This document shows positions 1 through 7,561 of a DNA stretch of 64,000 nt, piece by piece. A program made the position numbers and the translations under genes. Within the stretch, counting starts at the first letter, position 1; every line of letters starts with the position of its first letter. The notes under the pieces were generated by a model. The model was not told the DNA's origin and did no database searches. It worked only from the letters and a program-made list of their open reading frames with translations. This DNA comes from Bacteroidales bacterium. Its GTDB lineage: Bacteria > Bacteroidota > Bacteroidia > Bacteroidales > UBA932. The DNA is taken from NCBI GenBank assembly GCA_017962375.1, contig JAGCVJ010000009.1, positions 1 through 64,000 of the forward strand, in the 5' to 3' direction.

Positions 1-1731
1 GATAATTACGGCAGTACGGTCACGATGCTTAAAGTCCGTTCCGGAACTGATAGGAAAGAGCTATTTGATAAATTGGAATCCGTCTGCAAGGACGTATATT
101 CAAGTATCTATGGGCAATCTTTCTTTGAACATCTGGAACTCACGCGTTTTGATGAATTGTTTTTCAAGGAGACGGAAGGGTTTTTCCGACACGGAGACAA
201 AGCGACACTCAGAGTTCTGATGCTGGTTGGGCTTTTGCTCCTTCTTTCGGCCATACTTAACTACATCAACCTGTCTGTCGCACTCACCGGAAAGAGGGCA
301 AAGGAAATGGCCGTGAGGCAGCTCTCCGGGGCGTCAAGGGCCGGCGTTATCTTGAAGTATGTGGCTGAATCCATTGCGTTTACCGCAGTATGCTTTGCGG
401 CCGGTCTATTGCTTGCAGAAGCCTTCTGCCCGGCTATGAATGCGCTTTTGAACAATCCGGATATCCCGATAAAAGTCATCTGGTCTCCGGGTTATGTAAT
501 TGCATATATCGTCATCATTCTGCTTGTGGGAGTGCTCTGCGGTATCTTCCCGGCAATGATGGCGGGCCGCTATAAACCCGTGGACGTGATGAAAGGAGGA
601 TACCGGCGCCGAAGCAAAATGGTATTCAGCAAGGTGTTCATTGTGCTACAGAATGCACTGGCGGTCATCCTGATAGCGTTGGCCATCACGATGGAGGCAC
701 AGATGCGAAAGACACAGGAGCGTCCGATGAACTGCAACATTGAGAATATCTTCTTTCTCAAAGATTTCTCCAGTGAAGACAATACTCCTTTGAAAGATGC
801 TCTTGAGACTCTCCCATGCGTAAGACGAATCGGAAGAAGTTCTGGAGTGCCAGGCTGTATAAATATGGGCCAGTATGGCACCACCCGAGATGGACAGGAC
901 ATCCTTTACAAACTGATAAGGATGGACAGTATCGCATTTTCGATGTTCGGATTTGAGATATTGGAGGACTTCCATGTACCACAATTCAACAGTGTATGGT
1001 TCTCGGACAAAAGCTTTACAGCTACAGGTTTTGACTCGGACTATCATGACATCAGTGGCACGCTGAGCAAACGGACGAAGGGATGCGAGCAGGTAGCTGG
1101 CGTTTTCAAATCTTTTCCGACCAAAAATTCCAATATTGGGGAAGAAAATTATGCCATCGTTTCGCTGATGCGCTCTGATGACATTCCTTTCGCCGGATGG
1201 GTAATAGAAACCACCCAGGACCGGAACGAGGCAAAAGCGCAGATAATGGATGCTTACGAAAACCACATTAAGGGCAAGCAGATTTACGGAAGCTTGGCTT
1301 TCTGGATTGACGAGAACATCGCTGAGGCCTGGAAACCTGCCCGCAATAACATGCGTCTGGTTGAGATTTTCATGCTACTTTCCATCCTTATTGCTCTTCT
1401 GGGGCTTTTGGCCATGAGTACCTATTATGCAGATGAAAAGAGCCGCGGCATTGCAGTGCGGAAGGTTTTCGGGGGAACGGTGGGCACTGAGGCGCAGAGA
1501 ACGATACGTGAATATATGGTGATGGTAGGGATTGCCTGCGTCGTCGGCATCCCGATTGCAGTCTATGCCGCGCAAGAATATCTCAAAGATTTCATTTACA
1601 GGCTGGATGGCTATTGGTGGATATTTGTAGTAGCAGTGCTCTTCACAGGATTTATCGCCTTTGTCTCAGTCATCTGGCAGGTATTGAAGGCGGCGAAGAC
1701 GAACCCGGCAATTGAATTGAAGAAAGAATAA
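1..1731 (+). CDS. FtsX/MacB-type ABC transporter permease, 5' truncated by window edge
   Basis: This is a membrane subunit of an ABC exporter of the FtsX/MacB family, in the inner membrane. The reading frame is open to base 1, so the methionine codon at 25 is probably internal and the gene starts upstream of the window. Alignment by eye with the 792-residue paralogue at 5159-7537 suggests about 220 residues are missing. Visible are a membrane segment near residues 65-88 ending in NYINLSVAL, three more by residue 230, an extracytoplasmic domain to about 445, and a final trio of helices. The last segment carries the family-typical GIAVRKVFG and TNPAIELKKE motifs. The next permease starts 2 bases after the stop, so the two are cotranscribed. 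The ATPase partner is not in the window. The substrate is unknown. Confidence 0.9.
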   Translation, partial: DNYGSTVTMLKVRSGTDRKELFDKLESVCKDVYSSIYGQSFFEHLELTRFDELFFKETEGFFRHGDKATLRVLMLVGLLLLLSAILNYINLSVALTGKRAKEMAVRQLSGASRAGVILKYVAESIAFTAVCFAAGLLLAEAFCPAMNALLNNPDIPIKVIWSPGYVIAYIVIILLVGVLCGIFPAMMAGRYKPVDVMKGGYRRRSKMVFSKVFIVLQNALAVILIALAITMEAQMRKTQERPMNCNIENIFFLKDFSSEDNTPLKDALETLPCVRRIGRSSGVPGCINMGQYGTTRDGQDILYKLIRMDSIAFSMFGFEILEDFHVPQFNSVWFSDKSFTATGFDSDYHDISGTLSKRTKGCEQVAGVFKSFPTKNSNIGEENYAIVSLMRSDDIPFAGWVIETTQDRNEAKAQIMDAYENHIKGKQIYGSLAFWIDENIAEAWKPARNNMRLVEIFMLLSILIALLGLLAMSTYYADEKSRGIAVRKVFGGTVGTEAQRTIREYMVMVGIACVVGIPIAVYAAQEYLKDFIYRLDGYWWIFVVAVLFTGFIAFVSVIWQVLKAAKTNPAIELKKE

Positions 1732-1733
1732 CT

Positions 1734-4070
1734 ATGATACCACGAAACCTAAAGAGTCTTATACGCCGGTATCCGCTGGCTGTTGTACTGAATTTCACAG
1801 GTTTGGTGGCAGCATTGCTTGCCTTCGCCCTGATATTCTTACAGGCGGATTATGAGCTGTCTTTTGACAAATGCCATCCCACCTCGGACAGGGTTTTCAG
1901 GGTTGACAAGAAGGCTGATGAGTCTCTCTTCCGCAACATACTGCCTAGAGGCTTTGCAGATGATATAATTGCTTCATCTGCACACATAGAGGCGGGATGC
2001 ACACTCGTTCCTTTCTTCGGGGAGGTGTTTTTTACAGCCGCCGAAGAGGGCAAAACTCCGGTCGGCTACAAGAGGACTGTCATCTTTACCTCTGAACGTT
2101 TCATCGATGTGTTCGGAATAAAGATGGTAGAGGGTAACAGCAAGGCATTGGAAACGCCAGGTACGGTCATCATTCCGCAGTCTCTGGCTCAGGTTTTGTT
2201 CCCGGGCGAATCTGCACTCGGCAAGTTGCTCAAGACAGATTCCAAGTATTTGGAATTGGCCAAAGAGGCAATCGTGTCAGGTGTCTATGAGGATTTTCCT
2301 TCCAACACCCAGCTTGGGAATGACTTGTATATGCCGGCAGGTGATATACAGAAGGGATCTTACGGTGGAGCCAATTTCGTCTGCTATCTGCTTTTGGATG
2401 ATGCCTTAAACGCTCAGGCGGTGGCTGACGAGTTCAATACACATTTTGATTTCAAGCCTCACGGTGATTGGCTTACTCCCATTGAGTTAGTGCCTCTGAC
2501 AAGTATATATTTCAGGAACGAGGGAAACATATACAAGAGCGGCAGTCGCTCTCAGCTTCTTCTGCTTATCGCGATAGCCATACTTATCCTGGCCATAGGT
2601 ATGATAAACTTTACCAATTTCTATGTGGCGCTTACTCCACTTCGTATCCGTAGCGTTAACCTCCAGAAAGTTCTGGGATCTTCAACGAGCCGGCTTCGGC
2701 TGCTTGTAGTTGCAGAAGCCGTTGTCTGGTGTATCTGCGCTTTTGTTCTGGCGGCTCTGTTGTTGAAGCCAGTTTCTGAAGCGCTACTGACAAACGGTGT
2801 GCTTATGCAGTCTTTCTCGGTAGGGAAGCATCTGGGGCTTTTGGTTTTCGTGGGAGCAGTGGCGCTTGCCACAGGAATTGTTGCGGGTATATGGCCGAGT
2901 GTCTATTCCACTTCTGGGCAGCCGGCTATGATTCTCAGGGGAAACTACGGACTGTCCGCCTCGGGCAGAAAGCTTCGTGCCGTGCTGGTGGGTGTTCAGT
3001 TCGTTGTATCAATCGCTTTGTTGATATTTGTCTTTTTCGTGCAGCGTCAGAGCCGTTTCATGCAAGAGTATCCTTGTGGCTATGACAAGAACAACCTGGC
3101 TGTTGTGGATATAGGCGGGGAGAACTGTAGGGAAAAATCAGACTGGCTTCGCCAGAGGCTTTGCCAGAATCCTGAAGTGGAAGACGTGGCCTATGCAATG
3201 GAGCTCATCGGCGGGGCAGACGCTTATTCCACACAGGGTGCTGATTTTGGTCAAGGCCCGGTATCGATGAGTATGATTTACTGCAGCTGGAATTTGCCGC
3301 AGGTTTTGGGGTTGAAAATCACTGAAGGGCGGAGTTTCAACGAAGGAGAATTCGGACCGATACTGTTAGCGCAGGACTTGAAAACCAATGGAGCTGAATT
3401 AAAGGTTTATGCCGGCGAGTTTGGCGAAGGGGCGCCTATAATCGGTTTCGTAAACAATGTAAATATAACTTCCCTCAGGAAGGCCGATTCTCCTGTAGCC
3501 TTCCAGGTACATACTCAGAAGGGGCACTCGATGCCTTTCACATATATCCGTCTCTCAGAGGGTGTTGACCGTTTGTCTGCAATGAATAAGATTCAATCTG
3601 TACTGAAGGAGATGGATTCTACAATGCCGTTCGAGGTCAGGTTCTATGATTCTATCGGCAAGAACCTCTACAGCGGCGAAGAGCGCCTTCGTCTTGCCGT
3701 GTGGCTGTTCTCGATGCTTGCGGTATTGCTCTCTCTTGTAGGCATCTGGGGCCAGGTGCTGATGGATGTTCAGTACAAGAAGATGGAAATATCAGTGAAA
3801 AGGGTCTTTGGGGCAGATATGGGCCAGATTACGGCAGAGGGTTTACTTCTGTATCTGAGGACTGTTGCCGTCTGCTATGTAATTGCGGCACCGGTTGGCT
3901 GGCTGATTGTGCGGTATTATCTGCAGCAGTTCTCCCACAGGGTGCAATTCTCTCCAGTTGTCTTTTTGCTTGCATTGGGGACAGTAGTGCTTTTATGTGC
4001 TGTAGTTGTGCTCTACCATTACCTGGGGACATCCAAGATGAATCCCGCAGAAGCACTGAAGATAGAATAA
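1734..4070 (+). CDS. FtsX/MacB-type ABC transporter permease
   Basis: This 778-residue protein has the full FtsX/MacB architecture. One helix lies near residues 15-37, followed by a MacB-like periplasmic domain to about 260, and a three-helix block with the motif NFTNFYVALTPL. A second helix pair at about 420 leads into a second periplasmic domain, and a C-terminal three-helix block ends in MNPAEALKIE. It is clearly more divergent from the permeases at 1-1731 and 5159-7537 than these are from each other. The start at 1734 lies 2 bases after the upstream stop, which implies translational coupling. It probably forms a heteromeric exporter with its neighbours, but the cargo cannot be read from sequence. 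One ATCGCGAT palindrome (2568-2575) lies inside the gene. Confidence 0.92.
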   Translation: MIPRNLKSLIRRYPLAVVLNFTGLVAALLAFALIFLQADYELSFDKCHPTSDRVFRVDKKADESLFRNILPRGFADDIIASSAHIEAGCTLVPFFGEVFFTAAEEGKTPVGYKRTVIFTSERFIDVFGIKMVEGNSKALETPGTVIIPQSLAQVLFPGESALGKLLKTDSKYLELAKEAIVSGVYEDFPSNTQLGNDLYMPAGDIQKGSYGGANFVCYLLLDDALNAQAVADEFNTHFDFKPHGDWLTPIELVPLTSIYFRNEGNIYKSGSRSQLLLLIAIAILILAIGMINFTNFYVALTPLRIRSVNLQKVLGSSTSRLRLLVVAEAVVWCICAFVLAALLLKPVSEALLTNGVLMQSFSVGKHLGLLVFVGAVALATGIVAGIWPSVYSTSGQPAMILRGNYGLSASGRKLRAVLVGVQFVVSIALLIFVFFVQRQSRFMQEYPCGYDKNNLAVVDIGGENCREKSDWLRQRLCQNPEVEDVAYAMELIGGADAYSTQGADFGQGPVSMSMIYCSWNLPQVLGLKITEGRSFNEGEFGPILLAQDLKTNGAELKVYAGEFGEGAPIIGFVNNVNITSLRKADSPVAFQVHTQKGHSMPFTYIRLSEGVDRLSAMNKIQSVLKEMDSTMPFEVRFYDSIGKNLYSGEERLRLAVWLFSMLAVLLSLVGIWGQVLMDVQYKKMEISVKRVFGADMGQITAEGLLLYLRTVAVCYVIAAPVGWLIVRYYLQQFSHRVQFSPVVFLLALGTVVLLCAVVVLYHYLGTSKMNPAEALKIE

Positions 4071-4075
4071 AACAA

Positions 4076-4096
4076 GCGGTCACAAATTGTGACCGC
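4076..4096. terminator. Perfect inverted repeat between convergent genes, possible terminator
   Basis: The arms 4076-4085 and 4087-4096 are perfect reverse complements (GCGGTCACAA/TTGTGACCGC) around one base. The hairpin lies 6 bases after the FtsX stop and 55 bases beyond the hicB stop, so it could serve both strands. There is no uninterrupted T-run on either side, so termination is an inference and a protein-binding palindrome is possible. Confidence 0.5.
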
Positions 4097-4150
4097 ATCT
4101 GCTTTGCTTCTTCAAGGGTTAATTGGAACATAAAATCAGGAGGAAATCTT

Positions 4151-4690
4151 TTAAGATTTCTTTTGACTGCCTGGTTTAATGTGCATGTCCCATCCGAAGC
4201 GTTTGAAAATCTCTTTTGCAAAAGACATTTCTTTGGACGGAATAGTTACTTCTACAGTAGTTGTTGTGCCATAAGTTTCTTCCGGTTCATTGAGAGTGGC
4301 AAGATGCCTTTCAGATGGGGTAGGGTATCTTTTAGGTATAATCTTTTGCTCTGGAGTATAATTGGCGACAGCTTCCGCAAGGGCTTTCTTCACGAAAGCG
4401 TTAATGGAGATGTTTTCCTCAGCGGCAAGGTTGGCTATATCCCTGTGAGTTGCAGGCGCAATTCGTACATTGAAAGTGCCGGTGTAACTCTTTTCCGGTT
4501 TTACTCCCTGATCTTCACAAAATATAAGGTAATCGTCAACAGCTTCATGAAATGCGTCTGTTATTTCCTTTACAGATTCTCCTTCATAATTGACAAGATC
4601 ATCGATGCCTTCCAGCTTTCCAAAGAAAACCTTATCCGGTTCGCTATAGTTTACAGAACCAATGTAACCTTTGTATTTGAGTGTATTCAT
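4151..4690 (-). CDS. hicB: HicB-family antitoxin
   Basis: This is the antitoxin of a type II HicAB module. The 179 residues start with the HicB partial RNase H-like fold (about 1-65; YKGYIGSVNY, FFGKLEGIDDLVNYEGES). A ribbon-helix-helix-like segment follows at about 72-110 (VRIAPATHRDIANLAAEE, then ISINAFVKKALAEAV) that should bind DNA. A C-terminal tail of about 65 residues has no feature I recognise and makes the protein longer than minimal HicB. It follows hicA with a 2-base gap, so the order is toxin first. In the HicAB family the antitoxin binds HicA and represses the operon. The likely operator is the palindrome at 4956-4976. Base composition is lower in GC than the flanking permease genes. 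Confidence 0.88.
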   Translation of the reverse strand: MNTLKYKGYIGSVNYSEPDKVFFGKLEGIDDLVNYEGESVKEITDAFHEAVDDYLIFCEDQGVKPEKSYTGTFNVRIAPATHRDIANLAAEENISINAFVKKALAEAVANYTPEQKIIPKRYPTPSERHLATLNEPEETYGTTTTVEVTIPSKEMSFAKEIFKRFGWDMHIKPGSQKKS

Positions 4691-4692
4691 AA

Positions 4693-4947
4693 TTAGATGT
4701 TTTTGTTTCTTTTTAGTTTTTCAAGTATGTCCTTCAATGCATATGATTTAAGAGTATTACCGGGGTGTGGCATGTGAAGCAAAATCTTCCGTTTTTGGCT
4801 ATCAATGAACATAACCCTCGATCCCGATGTTCTACCCTTGTTGGATTTTGTATATCCGAACGAGGTTAAAAGCCTTTCCGCCTCAGCAAATGTAAAGTCT
4901 GTGGGCATACCTTTTAATCTTTCAAGTAGTTTCTCCTTAGTTCCCAT
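4693..4947 (-). CDS. hicA: HicA-family mRNA interferase toxin
   Basis: This 84-residue protein matches HicA in size and in the pattern FAEAERLLTSFGY, KGRTSGSRVMF and HMPHPGNTLKSYALKDIL. HicA toxins have a dsRNA-binding-like fold and cleave mRNA. The classical active-site histidine of the GSH motif is an arginine here (GSR). The histidines in HMPHPG are kept, as I recall for other Bacteroidota HicA-like proteins, so activity is plausible but not certain. It is the first gene of the hicA-hicB operon. Its start lies 4 bases after a TACATTTG -7 element, so the mRNA would have almost no leader. The pair sits alone between two permease transcription units, facing leftward. Confidence 0.87.
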   Translation of the reverse strand: MGTKEKLLERLKGMPTDFTFAEAERLLTSFGYTKSNKGRTSGSRVMFIDSQKRKILLHMPHPGNTLKSYALKDILEKLKRNKNI

Positions 4948-4951
4948 ACTG

Positions 4952-4983
4952 CAAATGTAACTAAATAATAGTTACAAAGCAAA
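4952..4983 (-). promoter_or_regulatory. Consensus Bacteroidota promoter of hicAB
   Basis: Read on the minus strand, TTTG (4980-4983), a 20-base spacer and TACATTTG (4952-4959) match the Bacteroidota primary-sigma consensus TTTG-N19..21-TAnnTTTG. The hicA start codon begins 4 bases after the -7 element, so transcription would start at or within a few bases of the ATG. Confidence 0.75.
4956..4976. promoter_or_regulatory. Palindromic operator candidate for HicB
   Basis: TGTAACTA (4956-4963) and TAGTTACA (4969-4976) form a perfect 8-base inverted repeat around AATAA. The repeat fills most of the spacer and half of the -7 element of the hicA promoter, where a bound HicB would exclude RNA polymerase. 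Binding by HicB is inferred from position and from known autoregulation of HicAB operons. Confidence 0.65.
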
Positions 4984-5020
4984 ATAATTATTCAATCTTT
5001 TTTATTAGTATATGGCCCTT

Positions 5021-5058
5021 CTGTAAATAATTCGGTCTGTTGTAAAAAAAGTTTACAG
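5021..5058. promoter_or_regulatory. Repeated TGTAAA half-sites, candidate enhancer (UAS)
   Basis: TGTAAA occurs at 5022-5027 and 5041-5046, and its reverse complement TTTACA at 5052-5057. The last two form the palindrome TGTAAA-N5-TTTACA. The site ends about 56 bases upstream of the possible -24 element at 5114. That is a normal distance for binding of a sigma-54 activator such as the one encoded at 7562-8935. Confidence 0.4.
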
Positions 5059-5113
5059 CGGAACTTTTTGTTGCTTTTTGATAAGCATCATATAATCAAT
5101 GGTTTATAATGTG

Positions 5114-5128
5114 TGGCACATTTAATGA
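5114..5128 (+). promoter_or_regulatory. Weak sigma-54 (-24/-12) promoter candidate
   Basis: TGGCAC at 5114-5119 matches the -24 element exactly. After the correct 5-base spacing the -12 position reads ATGA instead of TTGC, so the match is half perfect and half poor. The predicted start near 5140 would give a leader of about 20 bases to the ATG at 5159. The link to sigma-54 rests mainly on the downstream activator gene. Confidence 0.3.
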
Positions 5129-5158
5129 TTCTTGTTGTATGACATAACTCAATATTAT

Positions 5159-7537
5159 ATGAATAGCTTTTTAAAATTCCTGGGTAAAAACAAGTTATAC
5201 GCTGCGATAGAAGCGTTTGGACTGATTGTGAGCCTTGCGTTCGTGATACTGATAGGCTCCTACGTGTGGCAGCAGTATGAGGTGACAAGGGAGAATCCGG
5301 ACGGAGACAGGATATACGGGTTCGGCAAGGATGACCTTCTGGCGATGGGCTGGTGGGACAAGGAGGCTCTGGACAGCATACCAGGAGTGGAGAGCATAAC
5401 AAGGTTAAGTTCCTCAGGCCAGGAGGTTCTCAAGTTCTCAGACAAAATATACCTGGCTTCCTGTGGCGAGATAGACACAAATTTCTTCAGCATTTTCCAT
5501 TACAGGATATTGGAGGGCAGCCTTCAGGATTTCCAGAGCGGAGGCAGCGTTCTGGTAAGCAAGAGCTTCGCGTCAAAGATAGATGACGGAAACGGGGTGT
5601 TGGGAAGGACGATAAGCCGGACGACAGGAGAATATGGTGGAGAGTCCACCTATAAGGATTATGTCATTGGAGGAATAGTCGAAGACTTCGGGAACAGCCT
5701 TGTCATAGGCCATGATATCTTTATGTCAGCGGGAGTCAGTCCATATCAAGACGCAAAGAACCGTTTCATGTCTTTCGGCACTCATACGACAATAATCAAA
5801 AGGCAGAAGGAAGCGGATGAGGAAACTTTCAAGCAGAATATCCTGGACAAGTGTTATGAAAACTACAGGTTTTTCAATAAGGAGGATGATGTACTGCATC
5901 TTTACAACTACAAGGAAATGTACTTTCACAAAGGGGCTTATTTTCTGCATCATTCGGACAAGACAATCCTCAGGCTGCTCCTTATAGTGGTGCTGCTCCT
6001 TGTGGCTTCCGCCATAATCAATTACATAAACCTGAATGTGGCTCTGGTGAGAAAGAGGTCAAGGGAGATGGCAACCCGCAGACTGCACGGGGCAACCAAG
6101 GCGGGAGTGATATGGAAGTACATATCTGAATCTCTGCTGTTTACGGCTGTGTGCTTTGCAGCCGCCCTTATTCTGGCTTATCTTCTGACACCTGTTGTAA
6201 GCTCTCTGCTTTCAGGTGAATTCAAGGAGCAGGACATATCGCTGAGGTTTGTGATAAACTTCAAATATGTGGCAGCTTATATCCTGGCAATACTGGTATT
6301 CGGGACACTTGCAGGCCTTCTTCCGGCACTTGAAGCCTCCAAGGCACAGCCGATAGACGTAATCAGGGGAACATACGCCAGAAGGAGCAGGATGGTGCTC
6401 GGCAAGTTCTTCATAGTTTTCCAGAACGCCCTGTCTGTCATTCTGATAGCCCTTGCAATAACTATGGAATTGCAGATGAAGCATCTGCTTGACCGCCCGA
6501 TGAATTTCACCTCGGAAAATCTGTTTACGTTTGCGGGACCTTCGACAATAGATCAGATGAAGCCATTGGAAGAAAGGCTCAGGAAACTGCCCTTCGTGGA
6601 AGAGATCGGATATGGCAGAGGATTCCCCGGGAATATCAATATGAGGATGACAAGGAAGATGGATGTTGGAGGTGAGGAAAGAAATATGGAGTTTGCAGTG
6701 ATAGGTTGTGACTCTACCTACTTCCGTCTGCTCGGATTGGAGAAAGTTGAGGATTTCGGCCATCCTATGAACAATTCCATGTGGCTGAGCGAGACTGCTT
6801 TCCGTATGGCAGGAGTGTCTGATACATCCACTTATTTTGCCAGGTCGTTGACTATGAACAACATCACTGCAGACTACATTGGAGGAGTAATAAAAGACAC
6901 TCCTTCAGACAGGTTGGAAGCAAGTGAGGAAAACCAGAGCATCTGCGTTCTGGTTGCTGAGGCTGAGAAATCACCATATTCCTGCAATCCCCTGATCAAG
7001 ATTACTCCGAGTGTGGACAAAGCCTATGTTGAGAAGACCATAATGGATACTTACAAGGAATATATGGAAGAGACTCAAGGATTTTCCAACGATCCATACT
7101 TTCGCGGATTCCTGGAAGATATCCTGGCAGATGAAGTTGCTCCGGCTGTAAGGACGATGAGGCTTCTGGAGATGTTTATGGCTCTGGCGGTGATGATATC
7201 CCTGCTTGGCCTGATTGCGATGAGCACTTATTTCAGCGGAGAAAATACAAAGCAGATAGCGGTGAGAAAAGTCTTCGGCAGCAATGTGGCAAAGGAGACT
7301 GCCCGTTCCGTCAAGGCTTATCTTGTGCTGGTATTTATCGCGATAATAATAGGAGTCCCGATTGCCTGGTACGCCTGTTCAAGGTATCTGGAGCAGTATG
7401 CCTACAGGATAGGGGGCGTAATCCTGCCTATAGTGCTGGCTGTTGTGCTGACTCTGGTATTTGCCGCATGTTCAGTGCTTTGGCAGGTGCTCAGATCTGC
7501 CAGGACCAATCCTGCGGTCGCCCTGAAGAAGGAGTGA
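5159..7537 (+). CDS. FtsX/MacB-type ABC transporter permease
   Basis: This 792-residue exporter permease is a close paralogue of the truncated gene at 1-1731. They share NYINLNVAL, KRSREMATRRLHGATKAGV (with substitutions), SLLFTAVCFAA and the ending TNPAVALKKE. The N-terminal helix is at about 14-36, a MacB-like periplasmic domain runs to about 270, then three helices, a further helix near 410, a second periplasmic domain and three closing helices. I place the start at the ATG at 5159 because the protein then begins MNSFLKFLGKNK, as FtsX proteins do. An in-frame TTG at 5132 would add nine residues without homology. It is followed after 24 bases by the response regulator gene, suggesting one unit of permease, regulator and kinase. 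Confidence 0.93.
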   Translation: MNSFLKFLGKNKLYAAIEAFGLIVSLAFVILIGSYVWQQYEVTRENPDGDRIYGFGKDDLLAMGWWDKEALDSIPGVESITRLSSSGQEVLKFSDKIYLASCGEIDTNFFSIFHYRILEGSLQDFQSGGSVLVSKSFASKIDDGNGVLGRTISRTTGEYGGESTYKDYVIGGIVEDFGNSLVIGHDIFMSAGVSPYQDAKNRFMSFGTHTTIIKRQKEADEETFKQNILDKCYENYRFFNKEDDVLHLYNYKEMYFHKGAYFLHHSDKTILRLLLIVVLLLVASAIINYINLNVALVRKRSREMATRRLHGATKAGVIWKYISESLLFTAVCFAAALILAYLLTPVVSSLLSGEFKEQDISLRFVINFKYVAAYILAILVFGTLAGLLPALEASKAQPIDVIRGTYARRSRMVLGKFFIVFQNALSVILIALAITMELQMKHLLDRPMNFTSENLFTFAGPSTIDQMKPLEERLRKLPFVEEIGYGRGFPGNINMRMTRKMDVGGEERNMEFAVIGCDSTYFRLLGLEKVEDFGHPMNNSMWLSETAFRMAGVSDTSTYFARSLTMNNITADYIGGVIKDTPSDRLEASEENQSICVLVAEAEKSPYSCNPLIKITPSVDKAYVEKTIMDTYKEYMEETQGFSNDPYFRGFLEDILADEVAPAVRTMRLLEMFMALAVMISLLGLIAMSTYFSGENTKQIAVRKVFGSNVAKETARSVKAYLVLVFIAIIIGVPIAWYACSRYLEQYAYRIGGVILPIVLAVVLTLVFAACSVLWQVLRSARTNPAVALKKE

Positions 7538-7547
7538 GTTTATTTCT

Positions 7548-7555
7548 TAAATTTG
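7548..7555 (+). promoter_or_regulatory. TAnnTTTG -7 element before the response regulator
   Basis: TAAATTTG lies 6 bases before the ATG at 7562. No TTTG is present at the -33 distance, which is inside the permease coding end, so this may be a weak internal promoter or chance. Confidence 0.35.
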
Positions 7556-7561
7556 TGGTGA

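Noticed and set aside
4076..4096. Attachment site for a mobile element carrying hicAB
   Set aside because: The perfect inverted repeat has no direct-repeat partner on the other side of hicAB, and no integrase or transposase is present.
3701..4696. Plus-strand open frame of 331 codons across the end of the second FtsX gene and the hicAB region
   Set aside because: It lies out of frame with the permease, runs antisense to hicB, and its translation has no domain and an unnatural Ser/Cys/Phe-rich composition.
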